A DNA stretch of 45,642 bases from contig JAQVER010000021.1 of the NCBI GenBank assembly GCA_028697885.1, forward strand, positions 1 to 45,642. The letters run 5' to 3'. Origin of the DNA: Desulfocapsaceae bacterium (lineage in GTDB: Bacteria > Desulfobacterota > Desulfobulbia > Desulfobulbales > Desulfocapsaceae). Both the position numbers and the translations under genes were made by a program. How positions within the stretch are numbered: the stretch's first letter is position 1; the number at the start of each line of letters is the position of its first letter. The notes below the pieces were generated by a model. That model saw only the letters and a program-made list of their open reading frames with translations. It had not been told where the DNA came from and made no database searches. Positions 1 to 7,874 of the stretch are shown here, piece after piece.

Positions 1-2
1 TG

Positions 3-365
3 TTAGGTATCGAAGGTCAGGGAGCAGCGATCCGCTCTGCCCGTAAAAACAGCAAGCGAGCAGGCCTCACCAACACCCTCTTTGAGAAAAGCCCCATCCA
101 TGAACGCTGCCGAACGCTGGCGGCTGAAGACCGGAGCTTTGACTGCGTGGTCATCGACCCACCCAGACAAGGGGCTCCAGCTCTTGCGCGACAACTGGCA
201 ACGCTTACCCGTAAACGCCTGGTCTATATCTCCTGCGACCCCGCCACCCTGTGCCGGGACCTGGGCGAGTTACTCCACTCCGGCTTCACCATCATAAAGC
301 TCCAGCCCGTGGATATGTTCCCCCAGACCCATCATATCGAAACCGTAGTTTTGCTTGCCAAGTAA
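3..365 (+). CDS. RNA uracil-5-methyltransferase, C-terminal part (TrmA/RlmD family)
   Basis: The reading frame is open from the window edge and ends at TAA 363-365, so only about the last 120 residues are present. They form the C-terminal half of a SAM-dependent Rossmann methyltransferase. Visible family motifs are DPPRQG, the catalytic-cysteine motif SCDP in YISCDPATLCRDL, and the closing motif THHIETVVLL, whose Glu acts as the general base. Family members methylate C5 of uridine in tRNA or 23S rRNA. The length and motifs do not separate RlmD from RlmC or TrmA, so no symbol is given. The 5' end lies outside the window. Confidence 0.9.
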   Translation, partial: LGIEGQGAAIRSARKNSKRAGLTNTLFEKSPIHERCRTLAAEDRSFDCVVIDPPRQGAPALARQLATLTRKRLVYISCDPATLCRDLGELLHSGFTIIKLQPVDMFPQTHHIETVVLLAK

Positions 366-476
366 ATCAATTTTAAAAACAAAAACAGTTGCATATCGGA
401 TAAGTCTGTGACAAGATTTTAACAAATATTAAAAGGGATAAAATAAAGTATTGAGAATTTACAATCAGGAGGAGTT

Positions 477-1868
477 ATGAAAAGGAGTATCGCAAGTATC
501 AGTTTGTTATTCATGGTGCTGTTTTTTGCTTCGTCTGTTTTTACCGTTCACGGTGAACAGGGGGCAAACATTGTGCTTCACCAAACCGGCATACAGGTAT
601 CCGGCGGAGCAGGGGCTACATATCTCCTTCTTCGCATCGTGGGCCCCGACGGGAGGGTGGTCTGTGACATGAGCAGTGATGGCGGATCGCTGAGCTGGAG
701 CACCTCGGGAGATCTGCCTGATGGACGTTATTCCTATGAAGTCCGTCAGGGATACACACCTAAAAGAAAGCGCGCTGAAGACACAGCTGGCGGCAACGGG
801 GAAGAGGCAGCTCCGGTGTGGAACGGCTCCGGTGGTTTTCTGCTGAAAGGAGGGCTCATTGTTCCCCAGGTGGAAGGGGAAACAGGGGCGATCGAAAAAA
901 TATCCTCGGGTGTAACAACTCTGCTGACAGAACTGGGGCATTTCCTGGTGACTCCGGTCTATGCAGATGTTCTCCACTACGATGATGTTATCATTACCGG
1001 CAGCGAATGTGTGGGATTTGATTGTATTGATGGTGAGGCCTTTGGTTATGACACAATCAAGCTCAAGGAAAATAACCTGCAGATTTCTTTTGAAGATACC
1101 TCCGTAGATCCTTTTCCAGGCAATGACTGGCGGATCCGGACCAATGATACGACTTCCGGGGGCCTTTCCTATTTTACGATCGAAGATAGCACAGGTGGCC
1201 GCCGGCCCTTTACCATTGAAGCCGGAGCGCCGGCAAACTCACTCTATGTGGAGGATTATGGCAGGATTGGCTTGGGGACGTCTGTACCCTATGTGGAATT
1301 GCATATTGTAGACGGAGACACTCCGACCGTTCGTCTTGACCAGGACGGTTCCTCTGGCTGGACTGCACAATCCTGGGATATAGCGGGGAATGAAACCAAT
1401 TTCTTTGTTCGGGATGTTACCAATGGCAGCAAGCTGTCATTTCGTATACAACCTAATACACCCTCCAATACCTTATGCCTTAAAGATTCAGGAAATGTCG
1501 GCATTGGTACCTGGAGTCCTACCCACACCCTGGATGTGGTCGGCAATGCCCTGATTACAGGTAACCTGGAGTTGGGCAGCAGCCGTTCCCTGAAAAGCAA
1601 CATCCGCTCTCTGGATGCAGCAGATGCCTCCAAAACTCTGGCCGCGTTACAGCCTGTCCGCTTTTTTTACAAAACATCGCCAGATGAAGAATCTTTAGGA
1701 TTCATCGCCGAGGACGTCCCGGACCTGGTCGCCACCAAGGACAGAAAAACTATCAGCACCATGGATGTAGTCGCAGTGCTCACCAAGGTGGTTCAGGACC
1801 AACAGGTGACCATTGCCAGGCTGGAAGAGGCGGTAGCAAAACTGGAAAAACAGGTAGCTAACCGATAA
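477..1868 (+). CDS. secreted protein with C-terminal S74-type (tail-spike chaperone) domain
   Basis: This 463-residue protein starts with a signal peptide (about residues 1-26, cleavage near VHG). A beta-rich N-terminal part follows, with a Gly-Asp-rich segment at about 40-80. A repeated motif of the type SLYVEDYGRIGLGT / TLCLKDSGNVGIGT is seen at about 260-345. From about residue 360 the sequence (SSRSLKSNI, then LGFIAEDVP, then a coiled coil to the end) matches the peptidase S74 intramolecular chaperone domain. In phage tail spikes this domain trimerises the protein and cleaves itself at a Ser/Lys pair. GGAGG at 467-471 precedes the ATG. The small gene at 1893 follows after 24 bases, suggesting an operon. 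A surface or extracellular role is inferred. Confidence 0.75.
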   Translation: MKRSIASISLLFMVLFFASSVFTVHGEQGANIVLHQTGIQVSGGAGATYLLLRIVGPDGRVVCDMSSDGGSLSWSTSGDLPDGRYSYEVRQGYTPKRKRAEDTAGGNGEEAAPVWNGSGGFLLKGGLIVPQVEGETGAIEKISSGVTTLLTELGHFLVTPVYADVLHYDDVIITGSECVGFDCIDGEAFGYDTIKLKENNLQISFEDTSVDPFPGNDWRIRTNDTTSGGLSYFTIEDSTGGRRPFTIEAGAPANSLYVEDYGRIGLGTSVPYVELHIVDGDTPTVRLDQDGSSGWTAQSWDIAGNETNFFVRDVTNGSKLSFRIQPNTPSNTLCLKDSGNVGIGTWSPTHTLDVVGNALITGNLELGSSRSLKSNIRSLDAADASKTLAALQPVRFFYKTSPDEESLGFIAEDVPDLVATKDRKTISTMDVVAVLTKVVQDQQVTIARLEEAVAKLEKQVANR

Positions 1869-1892
1869 TATCCTTTACATAGTGGAGGGAAG

Positions 1893-2222
1893 ATGTTTTC
1901 TCGATCTCTTCTGACAGCAATAGGGGTATGCGGAGTATTTCTCCTGTTCCATCCTCTAAACACACAGGGCGGAGAATTAATCATCCATGACGGCGGAGCA
2001 GTAACCGTTAATACTGATTCAACCCTGCTTTTAAATTGTAATAATCTGACCATTGAGAACAATGGAACGTTCACCCTCAACGGAGGAGCAATAGAGAGAC
2101 GTGGTAAGCTTCTCCTCGAAAGCGGTGGTCTCTATACTCTTATATCTGGAACGGTGGATATGTGTAAATTTTTTTATGTGATCCCCTGCTCCGACGGCAA
2201 AAGAACAATTATTTGTCTATAA
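1893..2222 (+). CDS. small secreted protein, probably truncated
   Basis: The 109-residue product has a signal peptide (about residues 1-26). A short beta-solenoid-like stretch follows, rich in Asn, Gly and Thr (NLTIENNGTFTLNGG), of the kind found in surface beta-helix proteins. GGAGGGAAG sits 6 bases before the ATG, and the gene lies 24 bases after the S74-domain gene, so the two are likely co-transcribed. Regularity is lost after about residue 85 and the last 25 residues do not continue the pattern. I infer a larger gene that was truncated or frameshifted near 2155. No function is assigned. Confidence 0.5.
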   Translation: MFSRSLLTAIGVCGVFLLFHPLNTQGGELIIHDGGAVTVNTDSTLLLNCNNLTIENNGTFTLNGGAIERRGKLLLESGGLYTLISGTVDMCKFFYVIPCSDGKRTIICL

Positions 2223-2539
2223 GGAACAAAGTTCAACTTACAGCCTTTGGTTGAGTATTCTGTTCAGTACTTTCTGCAGCGAGACAAAAAATTGAAGGGA
2301 GTGTTGCTGGAGCTAAATAATATATGGACGCCAGGTAAGGTTTATATGAGTAGAAGATTTTTTTTCTGCTGATGCAGGGGGGCAGCCCAATCTACTTATG
2401 GGTACCTTGAAAAGTAGGATTTCTATTCAAGATCAAGGCGCGAAGAAAATTTAACCGCAGTCATATATTTGATATTCCGACAATAAAATTCTCTGAACAA
2501 CGTAGAACTTGGACAAAAAGACCAATTTTCAAGATACCC
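2223..2539. other. gene-free stretch between small secreted gene and integrase
   Basis: I see no convincing coding region here. The stretch may hold decayed sequence from the truncated secreted gene on the left. There is no attC-like element and no clear terminator, although the two neighbouring genes converge here. Confidence 0.4.
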
Positions 2540-3943
2540 TTATAAGCTGTCCAGAGGACTGATCACCCCATGACCGCCGCGATTAAGCACATGGGTGTAG
2601 ATCATGGTGGTGGAGACATCGGCGTGGCCCAGGAGTTCCTGAATGGTACGGATATCGTGACCGCTTTTGAGCAGATGAGTGGCAAAGCTGTGGCGCAAAG
2701 CGTGGCAGTTGACCTGTTTGCTGATTGAGGCCGTCATGGCCGCTTTTTTGACGCTCTTCTGTAGACCGTTTTCATGGACATGGGGTCGCCTGGTCTCCCC
2801 ACTGCGCGGATCGAGAGACAACCTGCCGCTGGCAAAGACATACTGCCAGATCCATTCCCTCGGGGCGTTGGGATATTTCCGGGCCAAGGCGTCGGGAAGA
2901 AAAACATCACCCAAGCCCTGGGCCAGATCATCCTGGTGCAACCGATGCCTCTCGTCAAGGTGGTCGGCCAATACCTGACGCAGACTCTGGGGCAACGGAA
3001 CCACACGGTCCTTCTGCCCCTTGCCGTCACGGACCATAATCAGATTCTGATCAAAGTCCACATCCTGCACCCGCAGGCGAACACATTCCATGAGACGCAT
3101 TCCGGTGCCGTATAGTAATGCGGCCATCAGATAGTGGAGAGGACTGAGCTGTTGCAGCTCCTGCAACAAACGGCCAGCCTCCGCCCGGCTCAAGACCACC
3201 GGCAAGCGGCGCGGTCTTTTGGCCCGGACAAAATCACCCAGGGTCCCGATTTCACGATTGAGTACCTGAGTGAAAAAGAAAATCAAGCCATTCAAGGCCT
3301 GATTCTGGGTGCTGGCCGCCACCTGACCTCGAACTGCCAGATCCTGTAGAAAGGAGGAGATTTCTGTTTCGCCCAGCTCCGCCAATTCCCGTTCTCCGAT
3401 AAAAAGCAAAAACCGGCAAACCCAGCCAAGATAGGCCTGCTCGGTGCGAATGGAATAATTCCTTTGCCGAATGACAACAACCAGCTCATCCAGGAACTGG
3501 CCATACCGGGTACGTACCGCATCCAGCAACGGCGCTCGTCCAAACGGCTGGGTGCTGGGCAGAATCCCGTTCCCTCTCGCAATGGTCGGATGGGTGTCGG
3601 TTAGTTCCTGAGCGGAGTTGCGCCAGTACTCCCAATTCACCCGGGACTCACAGGCTGCATTGGCGGTTTGCAATAAAATCTGTATAGCATCGACGATCTG
3701 CAGGAACTGCCATCCCAGAATTCCATCTTTCCGCCCCTGCTCCTCCAGATAATGGTTGATATCATCAGCGGTATGATCAAGCAGTTTACGGCCCTGGGCT
3801 GCCCTGATAAATGCCTCCGCCCGCTTCACGTACCAGCGTTTATTATTTTCTTTGACTCCACGCTGGCTAAGTATGTCCAGGTACTTACCCCAAAAAATTT
3901 CAATATTTTTGGCTGAAAAATTTGTTTTTCCCTGCTGTATCAT
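2540..3943 (-). CDS. intI: integron integrase (tyrosine recombinase) with N-terminal extension
   Basis: A site-specific recombinase that moves gene cassettes between attC and attI. The C-terminal catalytic domain shows Arg283 (GTGMR), a Lys in GKGQK (about 308-311), His414/Arg417 (HALRH), His440 (LLGH) and Tyr449 (MIYTH). A segment at about 352-372 ([17 protein letters not shown]) is the extra helix region that separates IntI from XerC/D. At 467 residues it is about 130 longer than IntI1 (337). The extra N-terminal part looks like an additional SAM-like DNA-binding segment. The gene points away from the attI-like site and cassettes to its right, the usual integron layout. All catalytic residues are intact, so it may be active. 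No strong ribosome binding site is seen before the ATG at 3943. Confidence 0.93.
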   Translation of the reverse strand: MIQQGKTNFSAKNIEIFWGKYLDILSQRGVKENNKRWYVKRAEAFIRAAQGRKLLDHTADDINHYLEEQGRKDGILGWQFLQIVDAIQILLQTANAACESRVNWEYWRNSAQELTDTHPTIARGNGILPSTQPFGRAPLLDAVRTRYGQFLDELVVVIRQRNYSIRTEQAYLGWVCRFLLFIGERELAELGETEISSFLQDLAVRGQVAASTQNQALNGLIFFFTQVLNREIGTLGDFVRAKRPRRLPVVLSRAEAGRLLQELQQLSPLHYLMAALLYGTGMRLMECVRLRVQDVDFDQNLIMVRDGKGQKDRVVPLPQSLRQVLADHLDERHRLHQDDLAQGLGDVFLPDALARKYPNAPREWIWQYVFASGRLSLDPRSGETRRPHVHENGLQKSVKKAAMTASISKQVNCHALRHSFATHLLKSGHDIRTIQELLGHADVSTTMIYTHVLNRGGHGVISPLDSL

Positions 3944-4092
3944 GTATCACTCAATAGGTTATGTGAATATATTAAAAATATAGGGACCGCACGACCTTTC
4001 ACATAAGAGAATACACAGAATAAAAAAGAAATCAATAGACAGAATCTGCCTAGCACCATATTGGCTCATTCTGTCTAGTACACTGTTATGTG
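3944..4092 (+). other. attI: attI-like recombination site and intI promoter region
   Basis: The stretch between intI and the first cassette contains the core GTTATGTG at 4085-4092. This is the exact complement of the left core of the first attC (ACATAAC, 4895-4901). A second copy of GTTATGTG lies at 3958-3965, just upstream of intI. A perfect 10-base inverted repeat (TAGACAGAAT 4036-4045 and ATTCTGTCTA 4068-4077) precedes the core. The boundary was set by the core match and by the start of the first cassette gene 21 bases further on; activity is inferred. Confidence 0.6.
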
Positions 4093-4113
4093 CCTCATTA
4101 ATTGGAGTACTCA

Positions 4114-4878
4114 ATGGCAATCATCGAAATAAGCCGTGAAGAATTTGACAGTTACGAACCAGCTCGAATGCTTTTTGTTTCGACAGAAAAAGCATGGTAT
4201 GCAGATAATCAAAAAAACATAATCGGAACTGTCACAAAAGATAATTTTGACAAAGATTGGGGGTATGCAATATTAGGCCGCCACGAAGATGGCCTTTTCA
4301 GATTTCTGGATGGAGATGTGTCGAAAGATACATTTGATGAAGCAGAGTCATTGCTTTTTCATGCTATGAGCAACATGGAAATGACGGACATTGCTTCTGA
4401 AAAACTATTTGAAACCGATGAATCTCCAGATGAGTCAAAATATGGGTCGTTAATTGTTACAGATATTAACTATGAACTTAAACGTTATCTTAGTAAGCAT
4501 CCAGAAAAGCTATACGATTTGTCACCAAGAAAATTTGAAGAGCTAATTGCAAGCATTTTTGTCGATCTAGGATTTGACGTTCAGTTAACCCAAGCAACCA
4601 GAGATGGTGGGTCAGATATAATTGCATATATACGAAATGCTGTATGTGAATATCTTACTTTGGTGGAATGTAAAAAGTATTCACCAAATAACAAGGTAGG
4701 GGTGGGAATAATTCGCGAAGTGACAGGTGTTCATCACATCAAGAAAGCAACTAAAAGTATCATAGTAACAACATCATTTTTTTCCCCTGACGCTATTAAA
4801 GAGGCTGCTGCTTTTGAACATCAACTCGAATTAAAGGATTATGAGGCTGTCAAGGCGTGGCTTAGGCAATGCCAGTAA
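4114..4878 (+). CDS. Mrr-like restriction endonuclease, first cassette gene
   Basis: A 254-residue protein. From about residue 130 it has an Mrr-type nuclease fold: LSPRKFEELIASIF, then the metal-binding Asp in GGSDI and the E-x-K pair in LVECKKY. A hydrophobic core strand and a KSIIVTTSFFSPDA segment follow. The first 120 residues match no family I recognise. Mrr-like enzymes cut DNA, often modified DNA, in defence against phages or plasmids. GGAG at 4104-4107 favours the ATG at 4114 over the upstream TTG at 4102. The gene lies between the attI-like core and an attC, so it is the first cassette of the array. Its AT-rich codon use differs from intI, fitting acquisition from elsewhere. Confidence 0.8.
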   Translation: MAIIEISREEFDSYEPARMLFVSTEKAWYADNQKNIIGTVTKDNFDKDWGYAILGRHEDGLFRFLDGDVSKDTFDEAESLLFHAMSNMEMTDIASEKLFETDESPDESKYGSLIVTDINYELKRYLSKHPEKLYDLSPRKFEELIASIFVDLGFDVQLTQATRDGGSDIIAYIRNAVCEYLTLVECKKYSPNNKVGVGIIREVTGVHHIKKATKSIIVTTSFFSPDAIKEAAAFEHQLELKDYEAVKAWLRQCQ

Positions 4879-4894
4879 CATATTGAAAATGTAG

Positions 4895-4986
4895 ACATAA
4901 CAATCGCATTAAGACCGACGCCTGGAGCTGCGCCGTGCCGTCTTCGGCAAGGTCATTGACCGGCGCGGCTTATGCGCACGTTGTGT
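4895..4986 (+). other. attC: attC recombination site of the first cassette
   Basis: An imperfect palindrome of about 92 bases starting 16 bases after the nuclease stop. The outer cores are ACATAAC (4895-4901) and GTTGTGT (4980-4986), and pairing reaches outward (GTAGACATAAC against GTTGTGTCGAC, two mismatches). The inner boxes CGCATTAAG and CTTATGCG pair with one bulged base, the extrahelical base that sets strand choice in attC sites. CCGACGC and GCGCGG continue the stem. A small hairpin (TGCCG, TCTT, CGGCA) lies inside. This is the clearest attC of the window. Confidence 0.8.
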
Positions 4987-5071
4987 CGACATAAAAAGTC
5001 CACATATTTCCCTATTTTTTTGGGATATTTGAGAATTTTCACTGTTCTGCCGACTACAAGGAGGATGAGTA

Positions 5072-5401
5072 ATGACAGATAAAAGTTGCCCAATAAGCCC
5101 AGGCGTCCCGGATCTTTCAACCATAGAGATGGTTTCACTTAATCCTGAAAATACGGCCCAGAATTACCAGGAGGCCATGGCAATTGCCAAGGAACAAGCA
5201 GAACAGCGTTTTGAGGAGTACATGCTTATTTCCTGGTATGATCGAGACCGAGATTTCGAGTCACCTCCCAATACTACTGAAAAAGCTGGTGATGGCCCAA
5301 AAGATGGATATATCCACTACGCCCTGAACCATGGAGCAAAACTTAAAGTTGATATCGAGAATGGCAGGTTTGTCTTTTTCTTTACCCCGATTGAATGGTG
5401 A
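5072..5401 (+). CDS. hypothetical cassette protein, 109 residues
   Basis: The gene has a very good ribosome binding site (AAGGAGG, 5059-5065) before ATG 5072. It begins about 90 bases after the first attC, which makes it the likely second cassette. The product is a soluble, acidic protein with no signal peptide. A helical segment (about residues 30-50, QEAMAIAKEQAEQRF) precedes a short C-terminal domain with GYIHYALNHGAKLKVDI. I do not recognise the family with confidence. No attC follows it; a long perfect hairpin at 5456-5512 stands there instead, so the cassette may have lost its recombination site. Confidence 0.7.
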   Translation: MTDKSCPISPGVPDLSTIEMVSLNPENTAQNYQEAMAIAKEQAEQRFEEYMLISWYDRDRDFESPPNTTEKAGDGPKDGYIHYALNHGAKLKVDIENGRFVFFFTPIEW

Positions 5402-5455
5402 GAAGACGACTCCCATCGATTAGTTCAGAGATGCCATGGGCAATCACGAAAAGAT

Positions 5456-5512
5456 AAAAGGGGACATCCATGATAAGTATTGTCAAAATACTTATCATGG
5501 ATGTCCCCTTTT
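5456..5512. repeat. perfect 26-bp inverted repeat (REP-like or bidirectional terminator)
   Basis: The arms 5456-5481 and 5487-5512 are exact reverse complements around a 5-base loop (GTCAA). The outer ends are AAAAGGGGACATCC and GGATGTCCCCTTTT, with a run of five T at 5509-5513. The structure would end transcription in both directions. Its length and perfect pairing also resemble REP/BIME elements that are spread by REP-associated Y1 transposases; no such transposase is in the window. The rest of 5402-5741 holds no gene I can support. Confidence 0.8.
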
Positions 5513-5741
5513 TATGTTCTCCCACTGTTTTTCACCACCCCTTCGCTGGGGCTGCTTGCTTTTCCGTCATCTTTGGTGGTATCTTATCTGACAGGATTTA
5601 AGGGGGTATCCATACAGCGTGCCTGATGATTTCCCCAGCTTTTAAAAGGTATTTCTTCTTTTCAGGAAGGGCTTCGGCTCTGTCGGAAATCATGCAGCAG
5701 TCCAGAACAGACAGCGGTATTTGGCAATTCAGAGCAAGACC

Positions 5742-6974
5742 ATGAACCTGCCCCGCAATATCCAAAAGGCACTAGGCATCGGGCCTCTACAGAAACTCCA
5801 TCATCTGCGCGTGTTTTTGAACCGCTGGCTTTTTCTTGAAAACTGGTTTCCCCATGTTCCCTTAAGTCTGGCCATGGCCGTCTTGGGTCTTTTGCAACTC
5901 GCTCCGGCCGCCGAAGAGGCGCTCGGCACCTCTCTTTTTTCAGGGCACCTATCGGCAGCACTGCATAACTACAAATATTCCGGCATCCATAACATGCCTC
6001 AGGTCGCTCTCGGCTCAACCATGGTGCTCATGTCCGTCGGCCTCCTCTTCCGCTCCCGACTTGCCTGGTTCATTGCAATCATGGTGACGTCTACGAGCCT
6101 GGTGCTGGCAGGAATGCCCAGGAGCACCAGCCCCTATACCGGCATGGGCTATAACATCCTGTTTCTCGTTCTGCTCCTTCTCAGCCGTCGCCGCTTCAAT
6201 AAGAGCAGCCTGGCTGCAGCCACCCTTTTCGCACTGGGCAGTGCTATTCTTCTCCTCACCTACGCGGTGATCGGCAGTTACGAACTAGGCCAGGACTTCT
6301 CGCCACCCATCGAGGATTTCGTCACCGCCTTCTATTTCTCGGTGGTGACCATGAGCACCGTCGGGTATGGAGATTTTATTCCCAAAAGCCCCCAGGCAAA
6401 ATTTTTCGTCATCTCCATCATCGTCCTGGGAATCAGCTTGTTCGCCACCTCATTATCCGCCATTCTGGCCCCTATCATAAACCGACGGATGCGCCTGCTC
6501 ATCCAGCCTAAAGGAGCTGTAATGAATCATGTCAACCATTATGTTATTGTCGGAGATTCCTCCCTGGCCCGCAACAGCTTCAGGGAACTAACCGCCCGTA
6601 ACCAGCCGGTCACGTTCATCTTCCAGCACCCCCCCGAAGATGGGATGTACCAGGATACCGATGTCATCATCGGTGATGGCACAGACCTCGAAGTACTCCG
6701 CAGGGCCGGGGCCGACAAGGCAAAAGCGGTCCTCGCCCTGGGAACCGACGATTCGGAAAACGCCTTCGTGGTTCTTGCCGTCAAGGAACTCGCCGGAGCA
6801 GCCAAAACTGTCGCTGCGGTAAACGATGCCAGAAATATGCCCCGGGTGCGGCGTGTTCAACCCGACCTGGTCATAGCTCCCCAGGTGTTGGGCGGTGAGC
6901 TGTTAGCCATGGCCCTCAGTGGAGAAAAGGTAGAGGGCGACGAGCTTCTGGCCCGGTTCCTCCATTTCCGATGA
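5742..6974 (+). CDS. kch: Kch-type potassium channel with RCK domain
   Basis: A 410-residue inner-membrane protein resembling E. coli Kch along its whole length. Several hydrophobic helices (about 40-175) precede the pore loop, with the K+ selectivity filter TVGYGD at about 206-211 and the last pore helix. A cytoplasmic RCK/TrkA-N domain follows from about 255 (HYVIVGDSSLARNSF, then GDGTDLEVLRRAG and DDSENAFVVLA). It conducts K+ and is gated through the RCK domain. I chose ATG 5742; a TTG at 5721 in frame is possible and neither has a strong ribosome binding site. A tandem copy of AATAGGGAAC lies downstream (7009-7028). Confidence 0.9.
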   Translation: MNLPRNIQKALGIGPLQKLHHLRVFLNRWLFLENWFPHVPLSLAMAVLGLLQLAPAAEEALGTSLFSGHLSAALHNYKYSGIHNMPQVALGSTMVLMSVGLLFRSRLAWFIAIMVTSTSLVLAGMPRSTSPYTGMGYNILFLVLLLLSRRRFNKSSLAAATLFALGSAILLLTYAVIGSYELGQDFSPPIEDFVTAFYFSVVTMSTVGYGDFIPKSPQAKFFVISIIVLGISLFATSLSAILAPIINRRMRLLIQPKGAVMNHVNHYVIVGDSSLARNSFRELTARNQPVTFIFQHPPEDGMYQDTDVIIGDGTDLEVLRRAGADKAKAVLALGTDDSENAFVVLAVKELAGAAKTVAAVNDARNMPRVRRVQPDLVIAPQVLGGELLAMALSGEKVEGDELLARFLHFR

Positions 6975-7131
6975 CATCCGGGTAATCGAACATCACGTCA
7001 AGGAGAATAATAGGGAACAATAGGGAACGGAGCTGGTTCGAGGGTTTTCCGTACAAGAAAATCAGATGAAGATCAGCAAGGCAGAATTTTTCAGACTGGT
7101 CTCTTTGACCTTCCCAAGAGATGAAGGAGAG

Positions 7132-7177
7132 CCGGAAAGGTGGTTCGTCGCCTTGTAACGATGAGCCACCTTTCCGG
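7132..7177. terminator. long hairpin between kch and the sor operon
   Basis: Arms 7132-7150 and 7159-7177 pair over 19 positions with two imperfect positions, around loop CCTTGTAA. The outer 12 bases (CCGGAAAGGTGG / CCACCTTTCCGG) are perfect. It sits just past the stops of two convergent transcription units (kch on plus, sor genes on minus). No U-tract follows on either strand, so factor-independent termination is less certain than the hairpin itself. Confidence 0.6.
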
Positions 7178-7183
7178 TACAAC

Positions 7184-7495
7184 TTAAAACGTCTTCAGAA
7201 TATACTCGGCGATGGCCTTGGCGTCGCTGTCGGGAAGGAAGTTGCTATCGAATGTTGACATTCCCGGCCCGGGGTTGCGCATCTTGCCGACGACCTCCTC
7301 GACGGTGTTGACCGTCCGCTCCCCCTTGTGCAGAGTTTTTTGGGGTTTGATGACATTGCCACCGCTCGGATGGCAGACATTACAGTGTTGCATAAAAAGC
7401 TTTTCCCCGTTCGCTTCAGCCCGCGCGTCATTTGGTGTTGATATCCACAGACAGATGGCTGACAGGGCAAGTGCAAGGGTGATAACTTTCTTCAT
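7184..7495 (-). CDS. periplasmic class I cytochrome c
   Basis: A 103-residue precursor with a signal peptide (about 1-26, cut near ARA). One heme-binding motif CNVCH lies at about residue 38-42. A likely axial methionine is in GPGMSTF, near residue 79, and the C-terminal helix is SDAKAIAEYILKTF. The fold is the small monoheme type, as in cytochrome c6/c553-like carriers. It is the last gene of the minus-strand unit with SorA and SorB homologues, starting 27 bases after the SorB stop. It probably passes electrons from sulfite oxidation towards a terminal acceptor; that link is inferred from position. The upstream GGAGGAG motif is a good ribosome binding site. Confidence 0.85.
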   Translation of the reverse strand: MKKVITLALALSAICLWISTPNDARAEANGEKLFMQHCNVCHPSGGNVIKPQKTLHKGERTVNTVEEVVGKMRNPGPGMSTFDSNFLPDSDAKAIAEYILKTF

Positions 7496-7521
7496 TTTTA
7501 TACTCCTCCTTTCTTCAAGAT

Positions 7522-7866
7522 TTATTTTTTGTCGGCACCATATTGTGCCGCAAGATAACTGCTGATGATTTTGGCATCCTCATCGGAGATCGGGGCGCCA
7601 AAGGTCTTAATCATCTTATGGACTTCATGATCCCATGTCTTTGCAGGCAAAGGGGGCTGCATGGGAATGTAATCCGGGCTGTGGCAGATGGCACACAAGG
7701 TCATCACCTTGTCTTTGCCTGGCCCCTCTTTCAACTCGGCCGGAATCGTCGGCAGGGTGATTGAATGAACAGGCCCTGTCTCTTCAGCCTGCACTATCGG
7801 CACCTGATACTGAAGAAGCAAAACTCCGGCTGAAACCAGCATGGCGAATACGATATTTTTTTTCAT
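7522..7866 (-). CDS. sorB: sulfite dehydrogenase cytochrome c subunit (SorB-like)
   Basis: A 114-residue precursor with a signal peptide (about 1-27). The single heme site CAICH is followed by SPDYIPMQPPLP, a pattern typical of SorB-type subunits, and further on by MIKTFGAPISDEDAKII. In SorAB the b subunit takes electrons from the molybdenum centre of SorA one at a time. The gene begins 8 bases after the SorA stop, which supports the pairing. Family assignment rests on motif and context together. Confidence 0.8.
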   Translation of the reverse strand: MKKNIVFAMLVSAGVLLLQYQVPIVQAEETGPVHSITLPTIPAELKEGPGKDKVMTLCAICHSPDYIPMQPPLPAKTWDHEVHKMIKTFGAPISDEDAKIISSYLAAQYGADKK

Positions 7867-7874
7867 ATCCCCTC

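Noticed and set aside
3944..4084. SOS-type LexA box in front of intI
   Set aside because: Many integrases are SOS-controlled, so I looked for CTGT-N8-ACAG, but no match with correct spacing was found.
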